A DNA stretch of 64,000 nt from Actinomadura sp. HBU206391. Its GTDB lineage: Bacteria > Actinomycetota > Actinomycetes > Streptosporangiales > Streptosporangiaceae. The position numbers and the translations under genes are program-made. Under the pieces are notes generated by a model. The model had not been told where the DNA came from. It ran no database searches and worked only from the letters and a program-made list of their open reading frames with translations. The stretch spans positions 89,852 through 153,851 of the forward strand of contig NZ_JABVEB010000003.1 of assembly GCF_014323665.1 (NCBI RefSeq). The letters run 5' to 3'. The stretch's first letter is position 1; the number at the start of each line of letters is the position of its first letter. Positions 16,715 through 25,150 of the stretch are shown here, piece by piece.

Positions 16715-17890
16715 TCACGAGCGTTTCATCTCGAACCGGACTTCGGTGCCCTCGCCCGGGGCGGTGCGCACTGTCGCCGTCCCGCCGTTGCGATCCATAC
16801 GTCCGATGATGGACCCGCGGACGCCCATCCGGTCCGGCGGGATCGCGTCGAGATCGAATCCCTTGCCGCGGTCACGGACGAAGATCGCCACTTCCTGGCC
16901 CTCGACCTCGGCGAAGACCGAGACCGACGGCGCCCCGGCGTACTTCGCGGCGTTGACCATGGCCTCGCGGACGGCCTGAAGCATCGCGGCGAGCCGGGTG
17001 TCGAGCGGGCAGTCGCCCACGCAGACGACCTCGATGGGCACGCCATGGTCGTCCTCCACCTCACCGGCGATCTTCTGCACCGCCGCCGCGAGCGTCTGGT
17101 CGGGGTCCGCGCGCGGCGCGTACAGCCAGCTGCGCAGTTCCCGCTCCTGTGACCGGGCCAGCCGCTGCACCTCACGCGTATCGCCGGCGTTGCGCTGGAT
17201 CAGCGTCAGGGTGTGCAGCACCGAGTCGTGGACGTGCGCGGCGAGTTCGGCGCGTTCCTGGGAACGGATCCGCTCCCGGCGCTCGGCGTCCAGATCCTGC
17301 CAGAGCCGCAGGACCCACGGGGTGGCGATCATGGCCACCCCCGCCAGGATGACCGTGGTGGCCACAAGGATCTGACGCACCTCGTGCCCGCTGGCCTGGC
17401 CGGTGCCGATCTGCTGGAAAACGAAGCCGCCGATCCCGGCGAGCACGAGGAGCATGCCGACCAGGCTGCGGATCCACATCCGCCGCAGCGGCATCGTGGT
17501 CGTACGGACCCATCGCTGGCGCTGGTCACGGTCGGCCTGCTGCCACAGGATGGCGCAGCCGATCCCGCACACGATGAGCGGCCACAGCGCCACCTGGCCC
17601 AAGCCCCGCGACCAGGTGACGAACGACAGCCCGGCGATCAGGGCTCCGTAGGCCGCCAGCTGAAGCCAGTCGCGGCGCGCGGCCGGCTCGTCGCGCTGGG
17701 GCACGAGCACCCAGAAGGCGGCGTAGGCCGCCATTCCCATGCCACCGGCCACGACCAGCAGCACGAACGCCAACCGTACGATCACCAGATCGAGGCCCAG
17801 GTGGTCGGCCAGACCGCGGGCGACGCCTCCGAACAGGCGTCCGTCGGCCCGGCGGACCAGCCGGGTCTCGGACTGTGCGCCCTCGGTCAT
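16715..17890 (-). CDS. PspC-domain sensor histidine kinase
   Basis: Protein of 391 residues. An N-terminal PspC domain (residues ~12-70, with GVARGLADHLGLDLVIVRLAFVLL) is followed by about five hydrophobic segments, a HisKA_3 dimerisation region with the phospho-histidine in AAHVHDSVLHTL, and an HATPase domain (NAAKYAG N-box, DRGKGFD G-box) ending in a GEGTEVRFE lobe. Such PspC kinases sense envelope stress with NarL-type partners. ATG 17890 has GGGAG 4 bases upstream; the earlier ATG 17947 lies in the divergent promoter. Confidence 0.92.
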   Translation of the reverse strand: MTEGAQSETRLVRRADGRLFGGVARGLADHLGLDLVIVRLAFVLLVVAGGMGMAAYAAFWVLVPQRDEPAARRDWLQLAAYGALIAGLSFVTWSRGLGQVALWPLIVCGIGCAILWQQADRDQRQRWVRTTTMPLRRMWIRSLVGMLLVLAGIGGFVFQQIGTGQASGHEVRQILVATTVILAGVAMIATPWVLRLWQDLDAERRERIRSQERAELAAHVHDSVLHTLTLIQRNAGDTREVQRLARSQERELRSWLYAPRADPDQTLAAAVQKIAGEVEDDHGVPIEVVCVGDCPLDTRLAAMLQAVREAMVNAAKYAGAPSVSVFAEVEGQEVAIFVRDRGKGFDLDAIPPDRMGVRGSIIGRMDRNGGTATVRTAPGEGTEVRFEMKRS

Positions 17891-18002
17891 CTGTCTCCCT
17901 ACGTGCGGCGTCCGGTGGGTGTCGCCCACCGTTGCAACGATGGTCACACGTATGGCGGGGCAGCGGTATCGGGGCGACCCCGGAATCGCCTGTCGCCGGG
18001 TC

Positions 18003-18030
18003 TCAGGGTCGGATCAGGGGTGTCCCTGAT
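18003..18030 (+). promoter_or_regulatory. Phased TCAGGG half-sites, candidate response-regulator operator
   Basis: TCAGGG at 18003-18008 and 18014-18019 (11 bases apart), then the inverted copy CCCTGA at 18024-18029. The last two form a perfect seven-base palindrome, ATCAGGG GTGT CCCTGAT (18013-18030). It lies 35 bases before the PspC gene start and 113 bases from the divergent kinase gene. One-turn spacing of half-sites is typical of NarL-family dimers. Assignment to the adjacent regulator is inferred. Confidence 0.6.
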
Positions 18031-18064
18031 ACCGCGCACGAGCGAGACCCGCCACGATGGGCCC

Positions 18065-19447
18065 ATGACGCAGGACAGCCCTGAACCCGACCCGGCCGAG
18101 CCCACGAAGCCGGACGCGCACCCGAGGCCGGACGAGCCCGTGAAGAAAGGGTACGCGCACGGCAGCGCCGATCGGCTGCCGCGCACCCGGGAGGGCCGCG
18201 TCATCACGGGCGTCTGCGCCGGGCTGGGCCGCTACACCGGCATCGATCCGCTGCTCTTCCGCGTCGGCTTCGCGCTACTCGTGGTGGCCAACGGCGTGGG
18301 GATCCTGTTGTACGTGGCCGCCGCGCTGCTCATGCCCGACGAGCCGGCGGCCCCGTCGCCCGCGGGCACCTCGCCCATGAACCCGTCGGTCATCGAGCAG
18401 GCACTGAGGCGCCGCTTCGACGGCGACACGGTGCTCCTCCTCCTCGGCGGGCTGCTCTCCCTCGGGGTACTGCTCAACATCACGGGCTCCCCCGCCGACC
18501 ATGGCCCGCTGACCGTGATCACGGTCTTCTCCCTGGTCCTGCTCGTCGCGCACTCCCGCAACGCCGACTTCGCCGAGCTGGTCCGGACGCTGCCCGAGCG
18601 GCTCCAGGGCCACCCGCTCGAGCCCCAGTCGCCGCCGCCCGCCGCCCGGCCCATGTCGCTGGAGAAGAACACCGGCCTGCCCGAGGGCATGATCGACCTC
18701 GCCACGCTGGGAAGGGTCCCCGGAGCCGGCCATGCCGCGCCCGCCTCGCAGGCCGTGCCGACCCCACCGGCCTGGTCCGCCCCACGCCCGCAGCCCGAGC
18801 CCCGAATCGCAGGCGCCACCGGATCCTCATGCCGGCCGTCGGCGGTGCTGACGTCGGTCACCCTGCTCCTGGGAATGATGGCGGCGGCCGTGATGATCCC
18901 GGTGGCCGGCGGCCATCCCACGAACAACTCCGTACAGATCTTGACCGCGACGGGGCTGGCCGTCATCGGGTTCGGACTGCTGATCGGATCGGTGTTCGGC
19001 CGCGGCCGCGGTCTCGTGGCGTGCGGAACCTTGCTGTCGCTCGGCTTGATGACGACGTCCGTCATCGCGGAGGCGCCCGTGAACGGCCAGTTCGGCGATG
19101 TCGAGTGGCGGCCCGTCGACGCGACCAGGGCCGAGCAGTCCTACAAGGTTGCCCTCGGCAGCGGCCGGCTCGACCTCACGGCGCTGCCGCTCACACCAGG
19201 CCAGCGGATCAAGGTCAACGCCGAGATCACGGTGGGCGAGCTGCGGGTCACGGTGCCGCGCACGGCGCGCATCGATCTGCATGTCCGGGCCGGTCTCGGC
19301 GACGCCACCGTGGAACACCAGGTCACCAGCGGCCCCAACGCCAAGGTGAGCAGGACCTTTGAGCCGGAGAGCCGGCCGAAGAACCCTCCGATCATCGAAC
19401 TGCACGTCCGAGGCAAAGTCGGCAACGTGGAGGTGAACCTTGCGTAG
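18065..19447 (+). CDS. PspC-domain membrane protein with C-terminal adhesin-like/DUF domain
   Basis: Protein of 460 residues. An acidic, Pro-rich N-terminus is followed by a PspC domain with two membrane segments (VITGVCAGLGRYTGIDPLLF, then FALLVVANGVGILLYVAAAL). Then come two more hydrophobic segments, a Pro-rich linker, three membrane segments (~250-340), and a C-terminal domain with strand-rich sequence (GSGRLDLTALPLTPGQRIKV). ATG 18065 is the first plausible start after the half-site operator; the frame extends far upstream only as a shadow of the kinase gene. Divergent from and probably controlled by the two-component system. Confidence 0.82.
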   Translation: MTQDSPEPDPAEPTKPDAHPRPDEPVKKGYAHGSADRLPRTREGRVITGVCAGLGRYTGIDPLLFRVGFALLVVANGVGILLYVAAALLMPDEPAAPSPAGTSPMNPSVIEQALRRRFDGDTVLLLLGGLLSLGVLLNITGSPADHGPLTVITVFSLVLLVAHSRNADFAELVRTLPERLQGHPLEPQSPPPAARPMSLEKNTGLPEGMIDLATLGRVPGAGHAAPASQAVPTPPAWSAPRPQPEPRIAGATGSSCRPSAVLTSVTLLLGMMAAAVMIPVAGGHPTNNSVQILTATGLAVIGFGLLIGSVFGRGRGLVACGTLLSLGLMTTSVIAEAPVNGQFGDVEWRPVDATRAEQSYKVALGSGRLDLTALPLTPGQRIKVNAEITVGELRVTVPRTARIDLHVRAGLGDATVEHQVTSGPNAKVSRTFEPESRPKNPPIIELHVRGKVGNVEVNLA

Positions 19448-19637
19448 GCACCGGTTCGACCCGGGCTCGCTGCTCGCCGGACTGCTCTTCCTCGCCGTCG
19501 CGGGGGTCTATCTCGCCGGCGGATTCGGCGACCACGCCGTCGTGCCGGCCGAGATCCTCGTCCCCGCCGTGTTCATCGGCCTCGGCGTGGTGGGACTGGT
19601 GCGGGTGCTGACCCGGTCTCGCCGCCGCGAGCCCTGA
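19440..19637 (+). CDS. Small two-helix membrane protein
   Basis: Protein of 65 residues with two hydrophobic segments: GSLLAGLLFLAVAGVYLAGG and ILVPAVFIGLGVVGLVRVL, then a basic tail. It starts at TTG 19440 inside the 3' end of the PspC gene, with GGAGG upstream, so it is probably translationally coupled. No family recognised; likely an accessory subunit of the PspC membrane system by position. Confidence 0.7.
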   Translation: MRRHRFDPGSLLAGLLFLAVAGVYLAGGFGDHAVVPAEILVPAVFIGLGVVGLVRVLTRSRRREP

Positions 19638-19644
19638 GCGTTCG

Positions 19645-20520
19645 TCAGCAGGTGATGGAGGAGCGGGGCGTCGGCTGCCCCTTGAGGGCCTGCCTCAGCC
19701 TCGGGCTGCCATCGATCGACGTCACCTCTCCCGCGGGCGGCCTGGCGCTCGCGACCGGCGCGTCCCCCAGCACCTGCAGGGAGTAGTTCACCGGCTGGCG
19801 GCCGTTCAGGTCGACGGTCAGGTACAGGTTCCGGACCAGGTTGAAGTCGTCTATCCAGGCTTCCGCCCGCGCCGACGCGGTTCTGCCCTGCGCCGCGCCG
19901 AGGAGGACCAGCAAGGTGGTCCGCTGCTCGGCCGGGCCTGCGCACACCGCTCTGCGCACGTCGACTCCGAAGGAGTACTTGCGCACCCGGATCCTGCCCT
20001 CCACCGTGTCGGTGCCGATCGAACGGACCGACGTCGCTCCGCCGATCACGAAGAGCATCGACAACTGGTCGTCGCGCGAGGGGACCCCGTCGGCCCTCAG
20101 CTGAGCCGCCGGCATCGCCACCCAGGACTTCCCGGCCGGCAGCAACTTGCGCACCGAGGCCGACCCTGGTTTCAGCCAGGCCCGCTCACCCGAGGTGCGG
20201 GCCTCAGAACGCACGCCGTCGGTGTCGATCACGAGGGCGGCCTCCCCGTCCGCCTTCCCGAGGCGAAGCTCCACCTGCTGCTCGTGACGGGTGTCCCCGG
20301 ACCTGATGGAGGTACGGGTGAGCACATGCGCGGGAACCGCGTTGATGGTCGCGTTCACCGACTGGATGGACAGCGAGGAGCCCGACATCGAGGAATTGGG
20401 CACAGGCGTACCCGTGCCGCTGGTCGGCTCGGCCTTCGGCTCATCGCTGCACCCGGTCGCGCCCCCCATGAGCAGGGCCGCCGCCATGGCGCCGCCGGCC
20501 AGCCGTCCGGCCGGCGTCAC
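19645..20520 (-). CDS. Putative LolA/LppX-like lipoprotein
   Basis: Protein of 291 residues with a lipobox GATGC around residue 24 after a hydrophobic signal. The mature part is strand-rich with alternating charged and hydrophobic residues, like the LppX/LprG and LolA half-barrel lipoproteins; the match is by pattern only. GTG 20520 overlaps the stop of the HEAT-repeat gene (GTGA), so the two are coupled. Third gene of the unit that starts with the leader-bearing toxin-like protein. It converges with the small membrane protein, 7 bases apart. Confidence 0.65.
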   Translation of the reverse strand: MTPAGRLAGGAMAAALLMGGATGCSDEPKAEPTSGTGTPVPNSSMSGSSLSIQSVNATINAVPAHVLTRTSIRSGDTRHEQQVELRLGKADGEAALVIDTDGVRSEARTSGERAWLKPGSASVRKLLPAGKSWVAMPAAQLRADGVPSRDDQLSMLFVIGGATSVRSIGTDTVEGRIRVRKYSFGVDVRRAVCAGPAEQRTTLLVLLGAAQGRTASARAEAWIDDFNLVRNLYLTVDLNGRQPVNYSLQVLGDAPVASARPPAGEVTSIDGSPRLRQALKGQPTPRSSITC

Positions 20521-21035
20521 GAGGACGCCTCGACGGTCAGGCGGGCCAACCCCGACTCGGCCGCCGACCGCACCTGTTCCTCCGGGTCGTCGAGTGCGCT
20601 TTCGAGCACCGGCCGCACCGAGGGGTCCCCGGTGAGCGCCAGGCTGAACGCCAGAACGCCTCGTACGGCGGCCGACTCCTCGACCGCCCAGCGGTCTCGC
20701 ATGGCGGCCGAGGCCGCGTCGACGAGGCCGGCCGGGGCCGGCCGCGAACCGTAACCGACGATCTTGCCGAGCGCGTCGGCGGCCGAGGCGCGTACGCCGA
20801 CCACGGGGTCGTCCAGAGCGTCGGCCAAGGCCGGCACCGCGGAGCGGACCAGCCGGAAGCCCAGCAGGTCGCACAGCAACTGGCGGGTGAGCGGCCGGCG
20901 CGCCCGCTCGAGCGCTCCGACCAGTGCCGGTGCAGGCGCCTCTCGTTCGAGCCGCCACATCAACGGGCGCCGGTCCGGAGTCTCCTCCTCGAGGGCGCTG
21001 ACGATGGCCTCTGGGCCCAGGTTCCGATCGATCAT
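20517..21035 (-). CDS. HEAT-repeat protein, possible immunity partner
   Basis: Protein of 172 residues composed of about four HEAT helical pairs, for example LVRSAVPALADALDDPVVGVRASAADALGKI and DPSVRPVLESALDDPEEQVRSAAESGLARL patterns (given in part). Soluble, acidic, no signal peptide, so cytoplasmic. It begins 13 bases after the stop of the toxin-like gene and its stop overlaps the lipoprotein start. HEAT-repeat proteins serve as immunity proteins in some polymorphic toxin systems, which together with position suggests that role here; this is inference. Confidence 0.7.
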   Translation of the reverse strand: MIDRNLGPEAIVSALEEETPDRRPLMWRLEREAPAPALVGALERARRPLTRQLLCDLLGFRLVRSAVPALADALDDPVVGVRASAADALGKIVGYGSRPAPAGLVDAASAAMRDRWAVEESAAVRGVLAFSLALTGDPSVRPVLESALDDPEEQVRSAAESGLARLTVEASS

Positions 21036-21048
21036 GTTCCGGCCGCCC

Positions 21049-21852
21049 TCAGAGAACGACAGCGCATACGACGACGAACGGTCCGCATGCGGGAGACAAT
21101 ATCTTGGCGCCCCACCAGATCGCCGCGCCCAGCGTCAGGCCGCCGCCCACGACGATCGCACCGTTCTTGACGGTCTCCGGGTCCACGGAGAAGTCACTCT
21201 GGTTCTCCCCCGCCTCGTCGCCCGAGTCGTCGTTCGGCTGGGTGCCGAAGTTGTCCTCGCCACGGACCCTGCCGTCCGGGAACACGTTAGTGTGCGAACC
21301 GTCCTTGTGCTGGACGTCCCAGTGGTCCTTGTGCTTGGTGTCCCACTCCCACTTGTTGCCGTCCTTGTCGATGTATCCCGGCTTCTGGCCCCTTCCCCCT
21401 ACCCTCTTCGGCTTCCCGTGACTGTTCTTGGGCGGCACGTAGGGGCGGGGTCCGCCCGTCGGCAGTTTGTCGGGGCTTCCGATGCCGGGGCCGCCACCGA
21501 CCGGTGCCGCCATCTGGACCTGCAGATAGTCCAGGGGCTGGCCGCCCAGCGGCTGGACCTGCGGCTGACCCTGTTGTCCTTGCGGCTGTCCCTGCGGCCC
21601 GCCCTGCGGTCGGCCCGGCTGGCCCGGCTGGCCCTGCTGCCCGCCGTCGGCCGTGGTGCCCTGTCCGTCCTCATCCGGTCCGGACTCGGAACAGTCCTGC
21701 TGGGCGACCCTGCACACCGCGTTCACGGCGGCGGAGGTGATCGTGCCTCCTATGCCGGTGACGACCAGCGCGAGCGTGATCACGCCCACCAGCAGCACCA
21801 CTGCGATATAGGAGACCGAGCCCTCTCCCCGATCCAAGCTGAGTCGTCTCAC
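21049..21852 (-). CDS. Tad/Flp-leader protein with polymorphic-toxin-like domain
   Basis: Protein of 267 residues in four parts: (1) a short leader MRRLSLDRGEGSVSY; (2) one membrane segment (~16-38) followed by GIGGTITS and Cys-containing AVCRVAQQDC; (3) a Gln/Gly/Pro linker of about 60 residues; (4) a domain with YIDKDGNKWEWD, HWDVQHKDGSHTNVFPDG, resembling C-terminal domains called polymorphic toxin type 37, then a hydrophobic C-terminal tail. GTG 21852 has GGGGGT 8 bases upstream and aligns with the start of the homologous leader at 49685; an earlier start at 21981 looks spurious. Toxin nature is inferred from the domain and the following gene. Confidence 0.68.
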   Translation of the reverse strand: MRRLSLDRGEGSVSYIAVVLLVGVITLALVVTGIGGTITSAAVNAVCRVAQQDCSESGPDEDGQGTTADGGQQGQPGQPGRPQGGPQGQPQGQQGQPQVQPLGGQPLDYLQVQMAAPVGGGPGIGSPDKLPTGGPRPYVPPKNSHGKPKRVGGRGQKPGYIDKDGNKWEWDTKHKDHWDVQHKDGSHTNVFPDGRVRGEDNFGTQPNDDSGDEAGENQSDFSVDPETVKNGAIVVGGGLTLGAAIWWGAKILSPACGPFVVVCAVVL

Positions 21853-21886
21853 CGTCCGGACCCCCGTCCACCACGAGTCGAATCTT

Positions 21887-21923
21887 TGACTCAACCTCTG
21901 ACTCAACAACAGCCGGGAGTTGA
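21887..21923. promoter_or_regulatory. Repeated TCAAC half-sites upstream of the leader/toxin-like gene
   Basis: TGACTCAAC occurs at 21887-21895 and 21899-21907 (12 bases apart), followed by the inverted GTTGA at 21919-21923. The group lies 35-71 bases before the GTG start of the minus-strand gene, where an operator or activator site is expected. On the minus strand the repeats read TTGAGTCA, so they may also supply -35-like hexamers. Confidence 0.45.
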
Positions 21924-22000
21924 TGGACAGGGCCCGGGGACCCATTCGAGACCCATGACCGGCCGGCGGCGGGCCCGTCACACCGGTCGGCGGCGTCCCC

Positions 22001-22489
22001 TCACCGCGCGGCGTGAGGGCCGCGTGCGGGCAGGGCGTGGAGCGTGATGGCGTAGGTGGGGCCGGGGTTGGCGAGTTCGTGCAGGCGGCCCTCGCCGGGC
22101 GAGCCCGACGGCGCCTTGCGGGCGAACACCCGGGCCCGGTTGATGCGCAGTGGGCGCTCGGTGGCGCCGTCGGGGCTGATCGCGACCTCGGTCAGCTCCC
22201 CGGCGACCAGCATGGCGACCGGAGTGGCGTCATGATCGTGCAGGTGGGTGCGGTGGCCGGGCGGCCATACGGTCAGCCACAGCTCGATGTCCTCGGTGCC
22301 GTCGAGCCGCGTGCGGACCGGCTGCGCGGCGTCGAAGCGCACCAGGTGCCACCAGTCCGCCGGCCGTGCCATGTGCTCGTGGATCAGGGCGGCCAGCCGG
22401 CCGACGGTCGGCGGGCGCTTGGTGATCACCCGCTGGTGGGGGTCGTCCTGGCCGTGCATGGTGATGTCGGGAATGAGATCGAGGTCCAC
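22001..22489 (-). CDS. Cysteine dioxygenase family protein
   Basis: Cupin of 162 residues resembling type I cysteine dioxygenase, which oxidises cysteine thiol to the sulfinate with non-haem iron. Metal ligands are visible in WPPGHRTHLHDHD and, near the end, in a HELAN.. motif. GTG 22489 is chosen because GAAGGA lies 6 bases upstream; the longer frame to GTG 22543 would add 18 residues without a clear ribosome site. It stands upstream of the toxin-like operon on the same strand, but a 148-base gap with repeats separates them. Confidence 0.8.
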   Translation of the reverse strand: MDLDLIPDITMHGQDDPHQRVITKRPPTVGRLAALIHEHMARPADWWHLVRFDAAQPVRTRLDGTEDIELWLTVWPPGHRTHLHDHDATPVAMLVAGELTEVAISPDGATERPLRINRARVFARKAPSGSPGEGRLHELANPGPTYAITLHALPARGPHAAR

Positions 22490-22858
22490 CGGAAGTCCTT
22501 CGTGTACGGGCGGTGAGCCGGCGTCCGCGGACGCGGCGGTCACGAACCTGGGGCGAGCAGCCGGAGAGCCCGGCGGAAGCGCTGAGACGTCAGGTCAGCG
22601 ACAACAACACGAAGGACACAGCGCGGCGGCCGTACGGCTGCGGAGCTCGGCGGAGACCGCTGAGCCCGGCGCCAACTGGCTACGACGAGAATCACGCGCT
22701 GGCATGCACACAAGGAGACACTCCATCACAGTGAGTTGTCAACCCGAGTGCACGTCATGGACCCGCCGGATTCTCCGGGCGGACACCATCGGGTCTGGCG
22801 CAGTTCGCGCAAGCCGCGCATCATGCGCATGGCCACATGATCTAGACAGGAGTCATCC
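22490..22858. other. Divergent regulatory gap between dioxygenase and phoD genes
   Basis: 369 bases without a supported gene. Small frames cross it but lack a ribosome site and coding bias. It must carry the promoters of the minus-strand dioxygenase and plus-strand phoD. I looked for SAM-type riboswitch or Pho-box repeats and saw no clear case. Confidence 0.4.
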
Positions 22859-24400
22859 ATGGTGTTGGACCGGCGAACCTTCCTTCGGACCGGCCTTGTC
22901 GTAGGCGGGGTTGTGGGCGGCGGGACCGTCCTCGGCACGGGCGGTCCGGCCGTCGCGGCGCCCTCGCTGGTCCGCTCGGGCCGGCCGCGACTGACGCACG
23001 GGGTGCAGAGCGGCGACGTGACGGCGAACGGCGGTGTCGTGTGGGCCCGCTCCGATCAGCCCGCCCGCATGCTCGTCGAGGTGAGCGACCGCCCGGACTT
23101 CAAGCACGCCCGCACCGTCAAGGGGCCGCTGCTCACCGCCGACACCGACTTCACCGGCAAGACCTTCCTGAAAGGTCTTCCGTCCGACCGCCGGATCCAC
23201 TACCGGGTGCGGCTCGAAGGCGACCGCACGTCGTCCGCCCCCACGGCCGGCGGGTTCCGCACCCCTCCGCGCGGCCGCCGCGACCTCCGTTTCGTCTGGT
23301 CCGGTGACCTGGCCGGTCAGGGCTGGGGCATCAACCCCGACCTCGGCGGTTACCGGATCTTCTCGGCGATGGCCGCGCTCGACCCGGACTTCTTCCTGTG
23401 CAGCGGCGACTTCGTCTACTCCGACGGCCCGCTGACCGAGACGGTCGCGCTGCCGGACGGGCGCACGTGGCGCAACCTGGTCACCCCGGAGAAGGCCAAG
23501 GTCGCCGAGACGCTCGCCGAGTACCGCGGCCAGTTCCGCTACAACCTGCTCGACGCCAACCTGCGCGCCTTCAACGCCGCGGTGCCGATGGTCTACCAGT
23601 GGGACGACCACGAGGTGCTGAACAACTGGTACCCCGGTGAGATCCTCGACGACGTCCGCTACACGGAGAAGCGCGTCGACGTCCTCGCCGCGAGGGCCCG
23701 GCGGGCGGCGATCGAGTACACGCCGACCGCGATCCGCTCTTCGAACGGCCGGATCTACCGCAAGATCGAGCACGGCTCGCTGCTCGACGTGTTCGTCGTC
23801 GACATGCGCACCTACAAGGACCCGAACGGCCCGAACACCTCCACCAGCGGCCCCGGCCTGCTCGGAGCCGAGCAGCTGGCCTGGCTCAAGCGCGAGCTGC
23901 GCGCCTCCAAGGCCACCTGGAAGGTGATCGCGGCGGACCTGCCGATCGGCCTGGTCGTGCCGGACGGCACCGCCCAGGAGGGGATCGCCCAAGGGGACGG
24001 CGGCAGGCCGCTGGGACGCGAGCGCGAGATCGCCGACCTGCTGTCGTATGCCAAGCGGCACCGGGTGGACAACATGGTGTGGCTGACCACCGATGTGCAC
24101 TACACCGCCGCGCACTACTACGACCCGGCCAAGGCGGCCTTCAGCGACTTCGACCCGTTCTGGGAGTTCGTCTCCGGCCCGCTCAACGCCGGCGCCTTCG
24201 GGCCCAACGCGCTCGAAGGGACCTTCGGCCCCCAGCTGCGCTTCGCCAAGACGCCGCCTCAGGCCAACACCTCACCGGCCGACGGCCACCAGTTCTTCGG
24301 GGAGGTCGCGATCGACGGTGGGAGCAAGGTCCTGACCGTCCGGCTGCGCGACCTCGACGGAACCGTCCTGTTCTCGACCGACCTGGACCCCGCGCACTGA
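22859..24400 (+). CDS. phoD: Alkaline phosphatase D (PhoD), Tat-exported
   Basis: Secreted Ca/Fe-dependent phosphodiesterase/phosphatase of 513 residues. The Tat signal DRRTFLRT leads into a hydrophobic stretch and an AVAAP cleavage site near residue 34. A PhoD N-domain follows, then the catalytic domain with GDFVYSDGP (~residue 182), MVYQWDDHEV (~245), and VWLTTDVHYTAAHYY (~412), which contain the metal ligands. AGGAGTCATCC precedes ATG 22859. Monocistronic: a strong hairpin follows at 24430. Confidence 0.93.
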   Translation: MVLDRRTFLRTGLVVGGVVGGGTVLGTGGPAVAAPSLVRSGRPRLTHGVQSGDVTANGGVVWARSDQPARMLVEVSDRPDFKHARTVKGPLLTADTDFTGKTFLKGLPSDRRIHYRVRLEGDRTSSAPTAGGFRTPPRGRRDLRFVWSGDLAGQGWGINPDLGGYRIFSAMAALDPDFFLCSGDFVYSDGPLTETVALPDGRTWRNLVTPEKAKVAETLAEYRGQFRYNLLDANLRAFNAAVPMVYQWDDHEVLNNWYPGEILDDVRYTEKRVDVLAARARRAAIEYTPTAIRSSNGRIYRKIEHGSLLDVFVVDMRTYKDPNGPNTSTSGPGLLGAEQLAWLKRELRASKATWKVIAADLPIGLVVPDGTAQEGIAQGDGGRPLGREREIADLLSYAKRHRVDNMVWLTTDVHYTAAHYYDPAKAAFSDFDPFWEFVSGPLNAGAFGPNALEGTFGPQLRFAKTPPQANTSPADGHQFFGEVAIDGGSKVLTVRLRDLDGTVLFSTDLDPAH

Positions 24401-24429
24401 TCCTCACGCCACGCGCGATCCACGTGCCC

Positions 24430-24461
24430 GCGCCCCTCTCCCACCGGAAGGAGAGGGGCGC
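24430..24461. terminator. Bidirectional terminator hairpin
   Basis: Perfect 12-base inverted repeat GCGCCCCTCTCC / GGAGAGGGGCGC around an 8-base loop. It lies 29 bases after the phoD stop and 80 bases after the end of the converging secreted-protein gene, so it can stop both transcripts. No T-run follows, as usual in actinomycetes. Confidence 0.8.
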
Positions 24462-24541
24462 TCGCGCACCGGACCAGATCCGCACTCGGATATGAGGCTG
24501 CGGGAGGTGAAGCCGCGGGGTTCGGCCCGGGAGACATACCG

Positions 24542-25150
24542 CTAGATGTGCTGGGCGACCGTATCCATGGCGGCTTTGTCGCACCCGACGGGCATGTAAT
24601 ACATGTCCCTCTCCGGAGCGAAACCCTCCAGGTCGGATTGGGCCAGCGCCAGGGCCTCCGGGAAGACCCGAATTCCGGTCACCTGCCTGCCGTCCGTGCG
24701 CACTCCGATTCTGGTGACGGCGTCCTCGAGTTCGAAAACGGCGTTCCGGCTGGGAAGGACCTCCGTTTTCACGCAGTCGGTGTACGCCACCGACGTCGGT
24801 GTTCCATGGACCCGCCAGGTGTCGGCCCGCGTCGGCACGCCGTGCACCAGCTTGGCCTCGTGCACGGTCACCTCGCGCGGGCTCGTCCACACGACGCACG
24901 CGCCGCTTCGCGTGCGGTAACTCTGCCCCGGGCTCAGGTCGACGCTGCCGGCCTTCTGCGGAACGAGCGAACGGGAGCCTGCCCGGCACGCCGCCACCTC
25001 CTCGGACGCGGCGGCGACCGCCTGGGCCCTCGCGGGCACGGCCGCGGCCACGGAGGCAGCGGACACCCCGGCCAGCACCAGACCGGACATGGCACCCGAA
25101 AAACACGACACAATTCTCACGACGCTTCCGCCTTTACGAAATGAACCCAT
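24542..25150 (-). CDS. Secreted protein of unknown function
   Basis: About 202 residues: an N-terminal signal peptide with a hydrophobic stretch ending in AAAVPARAQA, then a domain with several Cys (ACRAG, GACVVWTS, YTDCVKTE, MPVGCDKA) that could form disulfides. Family not recognised. ATG 25150 gives a basic n-region; GTG 25120 with AAAGGCGGAAG upstream is an equally possible start and still leaves a signal peptide. The open frame continues to 25336 but that part does not look coding. Confidence 0.62.
   Translation of the reverse strand: MGSFRKGGSVVRIVSCFSGAMSGLVLAGVSAASVAAAVPARAQAVAAASEEVAACRAGSRSLVPQKAGSVDLSPGQSYRTRSGACVVWTSPREVTVHEAKLVHGVPTRADTWRVHGTPTSVAYTDCVKTEVLPSRNAVFELEDAVTRIGVRTDGRQVTGIRVFPEALALAQSDLEGFAPERDMYYMPVGCDKAAMDTVAQHI

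Noticed and set aside
17213..18064. Long 5' extension of the PspC protein frame
   Set aside because: It is the mirror of the kinase gene; the start at 18065 follows the divergent promoter and begins a typical PspC protein.
22513..22734. 73-residue frame upstream of phoD as a possible leader peptide
   Set aside because: No conserved leader features or terminator and antiterminator pair; coding bias poor.
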